Shown here piece by piece: positions 24,345-33,047 of a stretch of DNA of 64,000 bases. The translations under genes were made by a program, and so were the position numbers. The stretch is from an uncultured Oscillibacter sp. (GTDB lineage Bacteria > Bacillota > Clostridia > Oscillospirales > Oscillospiraceae). The stretch spans positions 1 to 64,000 of the forward strand of contig CAJKKQ010000001.1 of assembly GCA_905200545.1 (NCBI GenBank). Reading direction: 5' to 3'. Within the stretch, counting starts at the first letter, position 1. Every line of letters starts with the position of its first letter. The notes beneath the pieces are model-generated. The model was given only the letters and a program-made list of their open reading frames with translations, was not told where the DNA came from and ran no database searches.

Positions 24345-27158
24345 TCAGATTCGCCCTGTTTCCATGAACGCTGTCCGGTCATAGCGCCCAGTGAGGAGAT
24401 AGGGCACCACCGCATCAGCGTCCACCTTCTCCGCCAGATTCAGCTTGTGAACCATCAAGTCGTTGCTGGAGTAAGCACCGCCCACGATGGTGTGGATAGG
24501 CAGTTCCGCCCAGGGATCGTCCACAGAGGACCGAAGCTGCAATGCGGCAAAGCCGGGTTCCCAGGTGTGGTATGTATATTCGCACAGATTCTGCAGAAGG
24601 CAGCCGTTCATAAAGTGGCTGACGCCCTGCTGGTCAGGCTCCCGGTCAAAATGGAAGTAGAAACCACCGCCATAGGTCTTTTTGCCTGGAGCCGGGAACT
24701 GATACAGCGTACCAGTCAAGGGGCTGTTATACTGACCCAGCTCCATCTTCAGGTCCACGAGCTGGGTGCCCCGGCGAGTGACTTGAGCAGTGACGGAATC
24801 GTCGCTGCGCCGGATCACGAACTCAGCTCCCAGCTTCTTGGGGATGGAACCGTTATCCCGTCCACACTGGACTGCCATCTCGGCACCAGGGCCGCCCAGC
24901 ACCAGGCCCAGAGGATACAGGCCCAGGGTAGTGCCATAGGTGGCGTAGACACCCAGAATGGCTTCGTAATAGTCATCCGCAAAGGTGGGTTCCTTCACAT
25001 GGCAGACGGACAGCGTCACCACGGGGATGGAGAAGGGCTTCAGCGGAGGAGGAAGCAACCGAGCGATGGCGGCAGGATCTGTCAGATAAGCCAAATATAC
25101 GCCCTCCTGATTCTTCATCAGGGACACCTTTCCGAAATTAGGCAGGTCCTCAGCGGGCACACGGAAACTGGGTGCCTTCACCATCGGGCGGAAGAGCTGA
25201 CGTCCAGCCTCATAGCCACTGCGGGTAGCAGGGGCGATGGTGCCATCCTTCACGGCGCTTCCTACTACGACAGTTTCTATGCTCTTAGCACGCAGTTCCT
25301 CTGCCAGGGCGTTGTCCGGACGGAAGCCCAGCGACAGCACCACCGCATCTGCGGAGACAGTGACCTCGGCATGATCCACCAGCCGCTCCAACACGACCTG
25401 ATTCTCCCGAATCTCTTTCAGGGAGTGGGCCAGCAGGAATTTGGCTCCGTGTTGATTCAGCCGCCCGCAGATGTCTGCCACATTGGTGTGGTTAGCCGTG
25501 GGCGCCACTTTATCCAGCTGATCCACAATGGTGACAGTATTACCCTCAGCGCACAGATATTCGGCGGTCTCAATACCGGTGTTGCCCGCGCCGATGACCA
25601 CGACCTGTTTACCGGACAAAGACACCTTTCCAGACAGGACCTCCTCAATGGTGTGGACATTGGCACCATGGACGCCGGGGATGCTCTCCGGCACCACGGA
25701 TTTAGAACCCGTGGCCACCACCACGGCATCAGGCTGGAGTGCCGCCACAGTGTCAGCGGTAACTTCGGTGTTCAGCTGAACTTCCACACCCAGACGCTGG
25801 AAGGCGTTGGCATAATAGTCGGCCACCCACTGCATCCGCTCTTTCAGCGGAGGCTTTTTGGCCAGATTTACAGTACCGCCCAGTTCGCTGCCCCGATCCA
25901 GCAGCGTGACCTTGACGCCCCGCTCTGCCAGGGTTTTGGCAGCCATCATGCCTGCAGGACCGCCGCCTACGACCACGGCGGTGTGGCTCTGAAGATCCCG
26001 TTCCAGATCACCATACTTCCGCTCCCGAGCCATCCGGGGATTCAGAGCGCACTCGGGAGGAAGGCCCGCGGCATTCCACTGGTTCAGGCTTTCGAAGCAG
26101 CGCAGGCAGTTGATGCACTTGCACAGCTCCGCTTCTCGGCCCTCCTGGACCTTTTTGCCCCACTGCTCATCCGCCAGCCAGCTGCGGCCCATGGACACGA
26201 AGTCCTCCACGTCGTCGGCCAGGAATTGCTCCGCCACAGCAGGCTCCCGGATGGAGGATACGCCGATGACAGGGATGTGCACGTGGTCTTTGACAGCCTT
26301 GATGAGCTCCCGCCGCCAACCCTGAGGATAGGAAATAGGCTCCACGCAGGTGATGCCGGTCTCATACAGGCCCACGGATACATCAACAAAATCAATGCCC
26401 ATGGACTCCAAAGCCATGGCAATTTTTACGCCGTCTTGGATATGGATGTAGTCCTCACTAACACCAGTTTTATCCAGAAATTCCTCTACACTGAGGCGGA
26501 CACCGATGGGGAAATCGGGGCCGCAGGTTTCGCGGATGCCGGCAATGATCTCAGAGATCATCCGCAGGCGGTTTTCAAAGCTGCCGCCGTATTGATCCTC
26601 CCGCTTATTGGTATAGGGAGACAGGAACTGCTGGAGTAAATAGCCGTGGGCAGCGTGAAGCTCCACACCGTCACAGCCAGCCTTCTGTACCCGCGCCGCG
26701 CCAGCTACGAATTGGGCGATCAGATGCTGGACTTCTTCAGTGGTCAGTGCCCGAGTCTCCTGCTGAAGGTATTTGCAGGGAATGGCGGAGGCGGAGACTA
26801 CAGGCTGCCCGCCAGTTAGTGCGGTGACTGTTTCCCGGCCCGGGTGATGGAGCTGGATGAAGATTTTTGCCCCATGCTTATGTACTGCGGTGGCCAGCCG
26901 GGCCAGACCGGGAATATGGCGGTCCTGGGTGACGGACAGCTGCCGCATAAGTCCGGCACCATGAACATCATTGACCCGGGTGATCTCCGGAATGATCAGG
27001 CCGGCTCCACCCATGGCGCGGGCTTCGTAAAAGGCCAGCATATCCTCTGAGGGGCTGCCGTCCAGTTCCGCCAAGCCAATGCCCATGGGGGACATGACCA
27101 GACGGTTTTTTACTGTGACGTTGCCGATCTTTCCAGGGGTGAACAGTTTTTCGTACAT
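24345..27158 (-). CDS. Fusion of OYE/FadH-type enoate reductase and acetoacetate-decarboxylase-like domain
   Basis: A 937-residue multidomain protein. Residues 1-330 form an Old Yellow Enzyme FMN barrel (KNRLVMSPMGIG at the start, HAAHGYLLQQFLSPYTNKR in the middle). A cysteine cluster CKCINCLRCF plus a later cysteine near 345-365 should bind 4Fe-4S, as in 2,4-dienoyl-CoA reductase and BaiCD. FAD and NAD(P) Rossmann motifs follow (VVVGGGPAGMMAAKTLAE near 392, VVVIGAGNTGIETAEYL near 520). These enzymes reduce an activated C=C bond. Residues about 656-937 resemble acetoacetate decarboxylase: LLPPPLKP, then GSIPKKLGAEF with the two adjacent lysines (774, 775) that match the Schiff-base lysine and its partner. 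CLA-DC, the fatty-acid double-bond isomerase of L. plantarum, is an acetoacetate decarboxylase homologue. AGGAGG precedes the ATG. The fusion joins the isomerisation and saturation steps; this is inference. Confidence 0.9.
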   Translation of the reverse strand: MYEKLFTPGKIGNVTVKNRLVMSPMGIGLAELDGSPSEDMLAFYEARAMGGAGLIIPEITRVNDVHGAGLMRQLSVTQDRHIPGLARLATAVHKHGAKIFIQLHHPGRETVTALTGGQPVVSASAIPCKYLQQETRALTTEEVQHLIAQFVAGAARVQKAGCDGVELHAAHGYLLQQFLSPYTNKREDQYGGSFENRLRMISEIIAGIRETCGPDFPIGVRLSVEEFLDKTGVSEDYIHIQDGVKIAMALESMGIDFVDVSVGLYETGITCVEPISYPQGWRRELIKAVKDHVHIPVIGVSSIREPAVAEQFLADDVEDFVSMGRSWLADEQWGKKVQEGREAELCKCINCLRCFESLNQWNAAGLPPECALNPRMARERKYGDLERDLQSHTAVVVGGGPAGMMAAKTLAERGVKVTLLDRGSELGGTVNLAKKPPLKERMQWVADYYANAFQRLGVEVQLNTEVTADTVAALQPDAVVVATGSKSVVPESIPGVHGANVHTIEEVLSGKVSLSGKQVVVIGAGNTGIETAEYLCAEGNTVTIVDQLDKVAPTANHTNVADICGRLNQHGAKFLLAHSLKEIRENQVVLERLVDHAEVTVSADAVVLSLGFRPDNALAEELRAKSIETVVVGSAVKDGTIAPATRSGYEAGRQLFRPMVKAPSFRVPAEDLPNFGKVSLMKNQEGVYLAYLTDPAAIARLLPPPLKPFSIPVVTLSVCHVKEPTFADDYYEAILGVYATYGTTLGLYPLGLVLGGPGAEMAVQCGRDNGSIPKKLGAEFVIRRSDDSVTAQVTRRGTQLVDLKMELGQYNSPLTGTLYQFPAPGKKTYGGGFYFHFDREPDQQGVSHFMNGCLLQNLCEYTYHTWEPGFAALQLRSSVDDPWAELPIHTIVGGAYSSNDLMVHKLNLAEKVDADAVVPYLLTGRYDRTAFMETGRI

Positions 27159-27179
27159 AGAAACTCCTCCTTTTTATCA

Positions 27180-28535
27180 TCAGACACCGCACGTTTTCTG
27201 CGCTTTGTCATCTTTCCACAGCCGCTCCGCCTCGGGTTTCCAGTTCTCTGCGTAGGTAATGCACTTGTCACACAGGTGATCCACACTCTCGGGTGATTGC
27301 AGATCCGTGGAGTGGGCACCGGTCTTATGCACCATTTCCCGTAAAAGCTGGGGATTCTCCAGCATGGGACAGGGGCGAAGCATGTTCTTGTTGAAGGGCT
27401 GCCCGTCGTGATAGGCCATAAAGATGGGAGACTGGAGGCACTCCAGCAGCGTCTTTTCCCGGATGTTGCTGTCGGAGTAGTGAATGAACACGCAGGGGTC
27501 CACATCACCGTTGGCATTGATGTGCAGATACCTGCGGCCGCCGGCAATACAGCCACCCACATACTCCGCGTCGTTCTGGAAGTCCATGGCGAACAGGGGC
27601 TTCTCCGCCCGGTATTGCCGGATGCGGTGATAGGTAGCAATCCGCTGCTCCGGCGTGGGCAGCAGCTCCGGAGAAGCGTCATTGCCCACCGGCATATAGT
27701 GGAAGTACCAAATGAAATAGCAGCCCAGGCCGATCAGCCGATCGAAGAACGCCTCAGAGGTAATGGACTCGAAATTGGCGCTGGTGTAGCAGGCGGAAAT
27801 CCCGTAGACCAGCTTTTTCTGGTGCAGCAGATCGATGGCCTTCATGACCTTGCCGTACACGCCGTCGCCGCGCCGACCATCTGTGGCGCTCTCGGAGCCC
27901 TCCAGGGAAATCGCGGGGACAAAATTCTTTACCCGTAGCATCTCATCCGCAAAGGCCTCATCGATCAGTGTGGCGTTGGTAAAGCTGAGGAAAATGCAGT
28001 CGGAGTGCTTTTCACAAAGGCGGATCAGGTCCTTCTTGCGCACCAGCGGCTCACCGCCGGTGTAGATGTACATGTAGATTCCCAGTTCCTTGCCCTGCTG
28101 GATAATGCCGTCGATCTCCTCGTAGGTCAGGTTCAGCTTGTTGCCGTACTCAGCGGCCCAGCAGCCGGTGCAGTGGAGGTTGCAGGCACTGGTGGGGTCC
28201 AGAAGAATGGCCCATGGAATATTGCAGCCATATTTCTTGCGGCACTCCTCCTGCTTGGGCCATCCAACCAAGGAGGCGTTGATAAAGAAGTTCACGGCGA
28301 TGGTCTTCATGACCTCCGGGTCGATGTCTGTGAGAAGCCGCTGAATGAAGGGATAGTAGGGGTGCTTCGGATCCGTGATCGCCTCGCGGATGAGCTTCCG
28401 CTGCGTTTCAAACTCGCCGCCTGCAAACTTATCCGCCCAATCCATCAGCTTTACGAGATTTTCTTTTGGATCCTTATACAGGTAGTTGAAGGCCTGCTCC
28501 AATCCGAATTTTTTGATTGCTGTTGAAGCATTCAT
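27180..28535 (-). CDS. Radical SAM protein with SPASM-like C-terminus
   Basis: A 451-residue radical SAM enzyme. The 4Fe-4S motif is CNLHCTGC (Cys118, Cys122, Cys125), followed by the TGGEPL motif. The C-terminal third has scattered cysteines (GGCIAGGRRY, VDPCVF, PCPML, CDKC) consistent with a SPASM-type auxiliary cluster domain. An N-terminal helical extension of about 105 residues precedes the core. GGGAGG precedes the ATG. It is first in the operon and 21 bp upstream of the OYE-ADC fusion gene. Its reaction is unknown; maturation of a partner or modification of a lipid or peptide is possible. Confidence 0.85.
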   Translation of the reverse strand: MNASTAIKKFGLEQAFNYLYKDPKENLVKLMDWADKFAGGEFETQRKLIREAITDPKHPYYPFIQRLLTDIDPEVMKTIAVNFFINASLVGWPKQEECRKKYGCNIPWAILLDPTSACNLHCTGCWAAEYGNKLNLTYEEIDGIIQQGKELGIYMYIYTGGEPLVRKKDLIRLCEKHSDCIFLSFTNATLIDEAFADEMLRVKNFVPAISLEGSESATDGRRGDGVYGKVMKAIDLLHQKKLVYGISACYTSANFESITSEAFFDRLIGLGCYFIWYFHYMPVGNDASPELLPTPEQRIATYHRIRQYRAEKPLFAMDFQNDAEYVGGCIAGGRRYLHINANGDVDPCVFIHYSDSNIREKTLLECLQSPIFMAYHDGQPFNKNMLRPCPMLENPQLLREMVHKTGAHSTDLQSPESVDHLCDKCITYAENWKPEAERLWKDDKAQKTCGV

Positions 28536-28605
28536 TATGACATCCTCCCTTATGTATTTTGATTTCTTTTTATAAAAGCTCTATGGGCATGTATAGGTAC
28601 AAATT

Positions 28606-29196
28606 CTACTTGATTTCCTCATGTTCACTTCCGGTGACAATCGGCGGTTGATGGTGATTGACTTTAACAGATGTCAGAACCGTAATGAAATTCAATGCAC
28701 CTTCCATAAGGAGGGCCAGTCCCAGCAAAATCATAACAATCCGTGCGTTTTCTGACGGGCGGAAAACCAGCAGAAAGCCAACGACGCCGGTGATAATCGC
28801 CACCACGAGGATCAGCCACCACTGGCAAATGCCAAATGCTTTTGAATCGACGGAAATTTGTATTTTCAAAAGCGCATCGGCAAGCGTATAAATTCCCAGA
28901 AGAACGCAGATGAGACTGGTCATAATGCGTGTGCGGAGTATCAGAATCGCGCCAAGCGCAATGAGCAAAATACCAATTGCCAAATCATATTGAAAAGCCA
29001 ATCGGTATAAGTCATTTGAGCAATAGCCGATAATTTTTACAATGCCGAACAGAATCAGGATTCCGCCGCCAAGTCGGCATAACAGCGAAACGGAAAAATT
29101 CGGAACAGCGATCAGCACAATGCCCAGCACACCAATCAGTATGGAAATGATAATATAGCCGACCTTTGCGGCCCAAATCCGCTTATTTGAGGGCAC
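28606..29196 (-). CDS. DUF308 / HdeD-family membrane protein
   Basis: A membrane protein of about 196 residues with six hydrophobic segments in three similar helix pairs (IIISILIGVLGIVLIAVP, ILILFGIVKIIGY, LAIGILLIALGAILILR and onward), as in HdeD/DUF308 proteins linked to acid or envelope stress. The start is uncertain: AGGAG lies 9 nt before GTG 29196, whereas ATG 29205 abuts the Shine-Dalgarno, and ATG 29238 has none. It sits between the radical SAM gene and the oleate hydratase gene on the same strand. A role in envelope response to fatty acids is speculative. Confidence 0.8.
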   Translation of the reverse strand: MPSNKRIWAAKVGYIIISILIGVLGIVLIAVPNFSVSLLCRLGGGILILFGIVKIIGYCSNDLYRLAFQYDLAIGILLIALGAILILRTRIMTSLICVLLGIYTLADALLKIQISVDSKAFGICQWWLILVVAIITGVVGFLLVFRPSENARIVMILLGLALLMEGALNFITVLTSVKVNHHQPPIVTGSEHEEIK

Positions 29197-29227
29197 TGCC
29201 AACATCTCCTTCCCTTTGTTATAGAAT

Positions 29228-29271
29228 GGGGCTCCCACACTCTGACAGGCTCGGCTGAGTGTGGGAGCCCC
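29228..29271 (-). terminator. Terminator after oleate hydratase gene
   Basis: A perfect 15-bp stem GGGGCTCCCACACTC / GAGTGTGGGAGCCCC lies between the ohyA stop (29297) and the DUF308 start. The following minus-strand sequence is only moderately T-rich. Confidence 0.7.
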
Positions 29272-29296
29272 GTTTCATTTACCAGAACATTCTGGT

Positions 29297-31072
29297 TTAA
29301 ATGACATGATATTCTTTCAGCAGTTTTTCAATGTCGGTTCCCTGAATCTTCTCCAGCAGCTTTTTGACAACCATTTTCTCCTTGAAGCCCAGGTCCATCT
29401 CCGTCAGCGGCTTGCCGTCCCGCATTTGGATAGTCGCGTTTAACAGGTCACGGATATCATAGGTGCTGCCCCAAACCTCCGGCACACCCCGGTCGATGTC
29501 CAACAGGGTATAAACGGCCTCCATGCCGGTGCGCATGGAGTACTCGGTGGTGAAGATGGTGTCCCGCTTAGTCTCGGCAAACTGGCCCAGGAAGGCAAAG
29601 TTGACGGCACCCTCGGGAACAACGTCGGGGCGGTCGCCCGCGGCGCGGGGCATAAAGAAAGCAGTGATATAAGGCATCATGACCGGCACGGTATTGGCGC
29701 TGTGCTCGGCTAACTCCACAATTTCGCTCTCCGGCACGCCGATGTGGTACAGCCACTCCATGCAGATCTCTTTGCCGGTGCACTCCCGCATGGGCTTTTT
29801 CACATAGTCGCCCGGCTTATCGGAAAACAGCCCGTAGACCCAGACCAGGCACTGGTCCTTGGGCTGGCTGCGGAACTGGGGCTGGCGGTTGATAGTCCAG
29901 CTGAGAAGCCAGCTGGAGTCCTTCACCGTGACGATGCCGCCGGTGACAACGCCGCCGCTGAACGGATCGCGCTTACAGATGTTCTTGATATAGGGAATGA
30001 TCTTCTGGTCCAGAGTAGTGACAGTGGCACTCATCCAGTTGGACTGCTCGGGATCATAGCAGAACTTATCGGGATGGCCGAAGGAGGGGTCCTGGGCGGC
30101 AATCTTACGCCACATATCCCAGCCGCCGCCCGGCTTAATCTCAGTGTTGAAGGCAGCAGGAGCATTCTGGGAACCAATGGTGGAGTTTTCCACGCAGCCG
30201 CCGTTGGTGATGAACACCAGATCATTCTCGGTCAGGTCCACGTATTCGGTCCTGTTGTCCACAAGCAGTTCGACGCGTTTGGCGAGCTTCCTGTCGGTTT
30301 GGATGTCGAATTCCACATTGACGACCTTGGTGTTGTAGTGGAACTGGACATTGTGAGATTCCAGATACTTGATCATGGGGAGGATCATGGACTCATACTG
30401 GTTGTACTTCGTGAATCGCAGGGCCTTGAAATCCGGCAGACCGCCCACATGGTGGACGAAGCGTTTGATGTAGAGTTTCATCTCCAGGGCGCTGTGCCAG
30501 TTCTCGAAGGCGAACATAGTGCGCCAGTAGAGCCAGAAGTTGGAGTTCAGTACCTCGTCGTCAAAGAAATCCGTGATGCGCTTGTCATAAAGCTGCTCGT
30601 CGGGGGTGAAGAACAGCTTCATGATCTCCATGGCCGCCTTGTCGGACAGGGCAAACTTCCCGTCGGTGTGGGCATCCTCGCCCCGATTGACAGTGGCACG
30701 GCAGAGGGAGTAGTTGGGGTCCTTTTTGTTCAGCCAGTAGTATTCGTCCAGAACACTGACGCCCTCCGTCTCAATGGAAGGAATGGAGTGGAACAGATCC
30801 CACATGACCTCAAAATGATTGTCCATCTCGCGGCCACCGCGCATGACATATCCCACACCGGGATACTCCCAGCCGTCGCAGGCTCCACCGGGGATGGGGT
30901 CTTTCTCAAAGAGATGGATGTGCTCACCTTTCATCTGACCATCCCGCACCAGATAGCAGGCTGCGGTCAGGGCCGCCAGCCCGGTGCCGATAATATAGGC
31001 CGACTTCTGGTCAACGCCCTCCGGCTTCAAAGGACGTGCAAATGCTTCATAAGTGCCGCTTGCATAATACAT
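29297..31072 (-). CDS. ohyA: Oleate hydratase
   Basis: A 591-residue FAD enzyme that adds water across the cis-9 double bond of oleate, linoleate and similar acids to give 10-hydroxy fatty acids. It matches the family from the first residues (MYY-SGTYEAFARPLKPEGV) through the FAD loop IIGTGLAALTAA, the RGGREMDNHFE segment that carries the catalytic glutamate, and SNFWLYWRTMFAFE. The length is normal. The start at 31072 follows AGGAGG at 8 nt and removes 19 residues of the longer frame. The enzyme detoxifies unsaturated fatty acids in gut bacteria and is the CLA-HY of L. plantarum. It has its own transcription unit next to the SDR and OYE-ADC operon. Confidence 0.96.
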   Translation of the reverse strand: MYYASGTYEAFARPLKPEGVDQKSAYIIGTGLAALTAACYLVRDGQMKGEHIHLFEKDPIPGGACDGWEYPGVGYVMRGGREMDNHFEVMWDLFHSIPSIETEGVSVLDEYYWLNKKDPNYSLCRATVNRGEDAHTDGKFALSDKAAMEIMKLFFTPDEQLYDKRITDFFDDEVLNSNFWLYWRTMFAFENWHSALEMKLYIKRFVHHVGGLPDFKALRFTKYNQYESMILPMIKYLESHNVQFHYNTKVVNVEFDIQTDRKLAKRVELLVDNRTEYVDLTENDLVFITNGGCVENSTIGSQNAPAAFNTEIKPGGGWDMWRKIAAQDPSFGHPDKFCYDPEQSNWMSATVTTLDQKIIPYIKNICKRDPFSGGVVTGGIVTVKDSSWLLSWTINRQPQFRSQPKDQCLVWVYGLFSDKPGDYVKKPMRECTGKEICMEWLYHIGVPESEIVELAEHSANTVPVMMPYITAFFMPRAAGDRPDVVPEGAVNFAFLGQFAETKRDTIFTTEYSMRTGMEAVYTLLDIDRGVPEVWGSTYDIRDLLNATIQMRDGKPLTEMDLGFKEKMVVKKLLEKIQGTDIEKLLKEYHVI

Positions 31073-31138
31073 ATTGTGCGCCTCCTTGTTTTTTGTTTGT
31101 GCTTGTATTGTAGCCGGAAACTCCTGCACATGATATGG

Positions 31139-31189
31139 GCAAAAGCAGCCCCCATGCCTGTTTTTTAGGCAAAGGGACTGCTTTTGTCT
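31139..31189. repeat. Long inverted repeat, copy A
   Basis: GCAAAAGCAG and CTGCTTTTG(T) arms enclose GCCT-GTTTTTT-AGGC. About 80 bp including flanking bases resemble a second copy around 38275-38350, in the same orientation. This copy lies between the glgB stop and the ohyA start on the minus strand, so it may act as a glgB terminator. Confidence 0.6.
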
Positions 31190-31200
31190 GTATTTTGTAC

Positions 31201-33000
31201 TCAGTTTTTATTTGTACTGCACACCACCATATAAAGCGCCGTATAGGGTTTCATCGTCAATTCCAGTATGTTGTTTTTGGGCGTCAAATTTGCGCCGCAA
31301 CTTGTTTCATCGCCGCCGTAAATTACCCAATTACTGCTCAGCAGCACCTGGACAGTTTGCGAATTCCGTACCTTTAATTGGTATATCTGTTCACAGTTGG
31401 AAAAATTAAAGACAGCGATGATTCGTTCACTGCTTCCTATGCGTTCAAAGGCGTAGATACACCGCTCCTCCTGATGGCAGTCCAGCCACCGAAAGCCATC
31501 GGGATCGTAATCTTTTTCAGACAGAGCAAGATGTTGCAGATAAATATGGTTCAAGTCCATCATGAAGCGATGGAACTCCCGATGTACAGGAAAATCCAAC
31601 AAGTTCCAGTCCTGCTGCCGCTTTTCATCCCACTCTCGCAGTTGCCCAATCTCATTCCCCATAAAATTCAGCTTTTTCCCCGGATGGGCATACATATACA
31701 TATAGAGAATTCTGGCTTGAGGGAATTTCTTCTCATATTGACCGTTCATTTTTTGCAGGATTGTAGCTTTTCCGTGAACGACTTCATCATGGGACAGCGG
31801 CAGAAGAAAATGGTCATGATAGTAATACATCATGGAAAAGGTCAGCTTATGATAGTTCATGCCGCGATATGCGGGAGCCGTGCGGCAGTAATCCAAGGTG
31901 TCGTTCATCCAGCCCATGTCCCACTTATAGTCAAATCCAAGGCCGTTTTCAGACACAGACTTTGTAACGTTGGGATAGGATGTGGAGTCCTCCGCTATCA
32001 GAATTGCGGTTGGATGCAGTGTCTTCAACCCCCGATTCATATATTGCAGGAATTTTACTGCGTCCAGATTGACACCCCGTCCAGGGTCTCCCTGCCAATA
32101 AATCATGCGGCTGATTGCGTCCATGCGCAGGCCATCTACATGAAATTCCGCCAGCCAGTAATTCGCGGCAGATTGCAGAAAGCTGCGAACCTCACCACGA
32201 GAGTGCATGAAGTTTAGGCTTCCCCATTCACTGACACCCACTGCCGCATGGGGGTACTCATACAAAGCTGTGCCGTCAAATTGAGCTAAAGCATAGCCGT
32301 CTACCGCAAAATGTACCGGAACAAAATCCATGATGACACCTATGCCATTCTGATGGCAGGCGTCTACAAAGGCCTTTAGCTGATCTGCTGTTCCATAACG
32401 GGAGGTCGGGCTGAAAAAGCCCGTGCTTTGATAGCCCCAGGATTCATCGCAGGGATGCTCGTTCAGCGGCATAATTTCCAGATAGTTATATCCGTTTTGC
32501 TTGAGATACGGAATCAAAATATCCGCCATTTCCTCATAAGTATACCAATCATCCGCTCTCTCCGATGGCTTTCGGAATGATCCGAAATGGAGTTCATAGA
32601 TATTAAGTGGCCTGTTTTTGCAGTCAGAGCGGGAAAGCATCCAGGCTGAGTCATGGAACTGGTAGGAGTTCATATCCCGAACGATGGATGCGGAATTGGG
32701 CCTCAACTCCATTCCAAAACCATACGGATCACAGTGGTCAACGCAGCTACCGCTTTTTTCATAAATCCGGTATTTGTACATGCTTCCCGGTTTGACACTG
32801 TCCACATAACGCTCCCAGAAGTTTCCATCATAGACCCGATTCATATCGTATTCCCGCCATTGGCTGCATTCTCCAATCAGCGAAACCTTCTGCGCTCCCG
32901 GAGCAAAGGTGCGGAATACTACGCCGGCGTCCGTTATATGAGCGCCGAGATATTGATAGGCATCAAAAATTTTACCAGTATAAAATCCATGAAAATCCAT
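31201..33000 (-). CDS. glgB: 1,4-alpha-glucan branching enzyme (GH13)
   Basis: A 599-residue GH13 enzyme that forms alpha-1,6 branches in glycogen. An N-terminal CBM48-like region (VVFRTFAPGAQKVSLIGEC) is followed by the barrel motifs DFVPVHF, DGLRMDAIS (nucleophile Asp), AEDSTSYP (acid Glu) and LSHDEVVHGK. It is slightly shorter than many GlgB proteins but complete. AGGAG precedes the ATG. The usual glycogen operon genes (glgC, glgD, glgA, glgP) are absent here, so it is an isolated copy on the element. Its product may serve storage or glycan processing. Confidence 0.92.
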   Translation of the reverse strand: MDFHGFYTGKIFDAYQYLGAHITDAGVVFRTFAPGAQKVSLIGECSQWREYDMNRVYDGNFWERYVDSVKPGSMYKYRIYEKSGSCVDHCDPYGFGMELRPNSASIVRDMNSYQFHDSAWMLSRSDCKNRPLNIYELHFGSFRKPSERADDWYTYEEMADILIPYLKQNGYNYLEIMPLNEHPCDESWGYQSTGFFSPTSRYGTADQLKAFVDACHQNGIGVIMDFVPVHFAVDGYALAQFDGTALYEYPHAAVGVSEWGSLNFMHSRGEVRSFLQSAANYWLAEFHVDGLRMDAISRMIYWQGDPGRGVNLDAVKFLQYMNRGLKTLHPTAILIAEDSTSYPNVTKSVSENGLGFDYKWDMGWMNDTLDYCRTAPAYRGMNYHKLTFSMMYYYHDHFLLPLSHDEVVHGKATILQKMNGQYEKKFPQARILYMYMYAHPGKKLNFMGNEIGQLREWDEKRQQDWNLLDFPVHREFHRFMMDLNHIYLQHLALSEKDYDPDGFRWLDCHQEERCIYAFERIGSSERIIAVFNFSNCEQIYQLKVRNSQTVQVLLSSNWVIYGGDETSCGANLTPKNNILELTMKPYTALYMVVCSTNKN

Positions 33001-33047
33001 GTTCTGCTCCTATCACAACAGCTGCTCGCTTTTCCATTATTTGTTTT

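Noticed and set aside
24447..26639. 730-codon open frame on the plus strand
   Set aside because: It is entirely antisense to the OYE-ADC fusion gene, which has clear domain motifs and a ribosome site. Long antisense frames are common in GC-rich DNA.
24345..27158. Bile-acid 7-dehydroxylation (BaiCD) assignment
   Set aside because: The first part does resemble BaiCD, but no other bai genes are present, the C-terminal acetoacetate-decarboxylase-like domain is absent from BaiCD, and the neighbours point to fatty acids.
29744..31168. 474-codon plus-strand frame over oleate hydratase
   Set aside because: Antisense to a well-recognised enzyme, with no ribosome site and no family resemblance.
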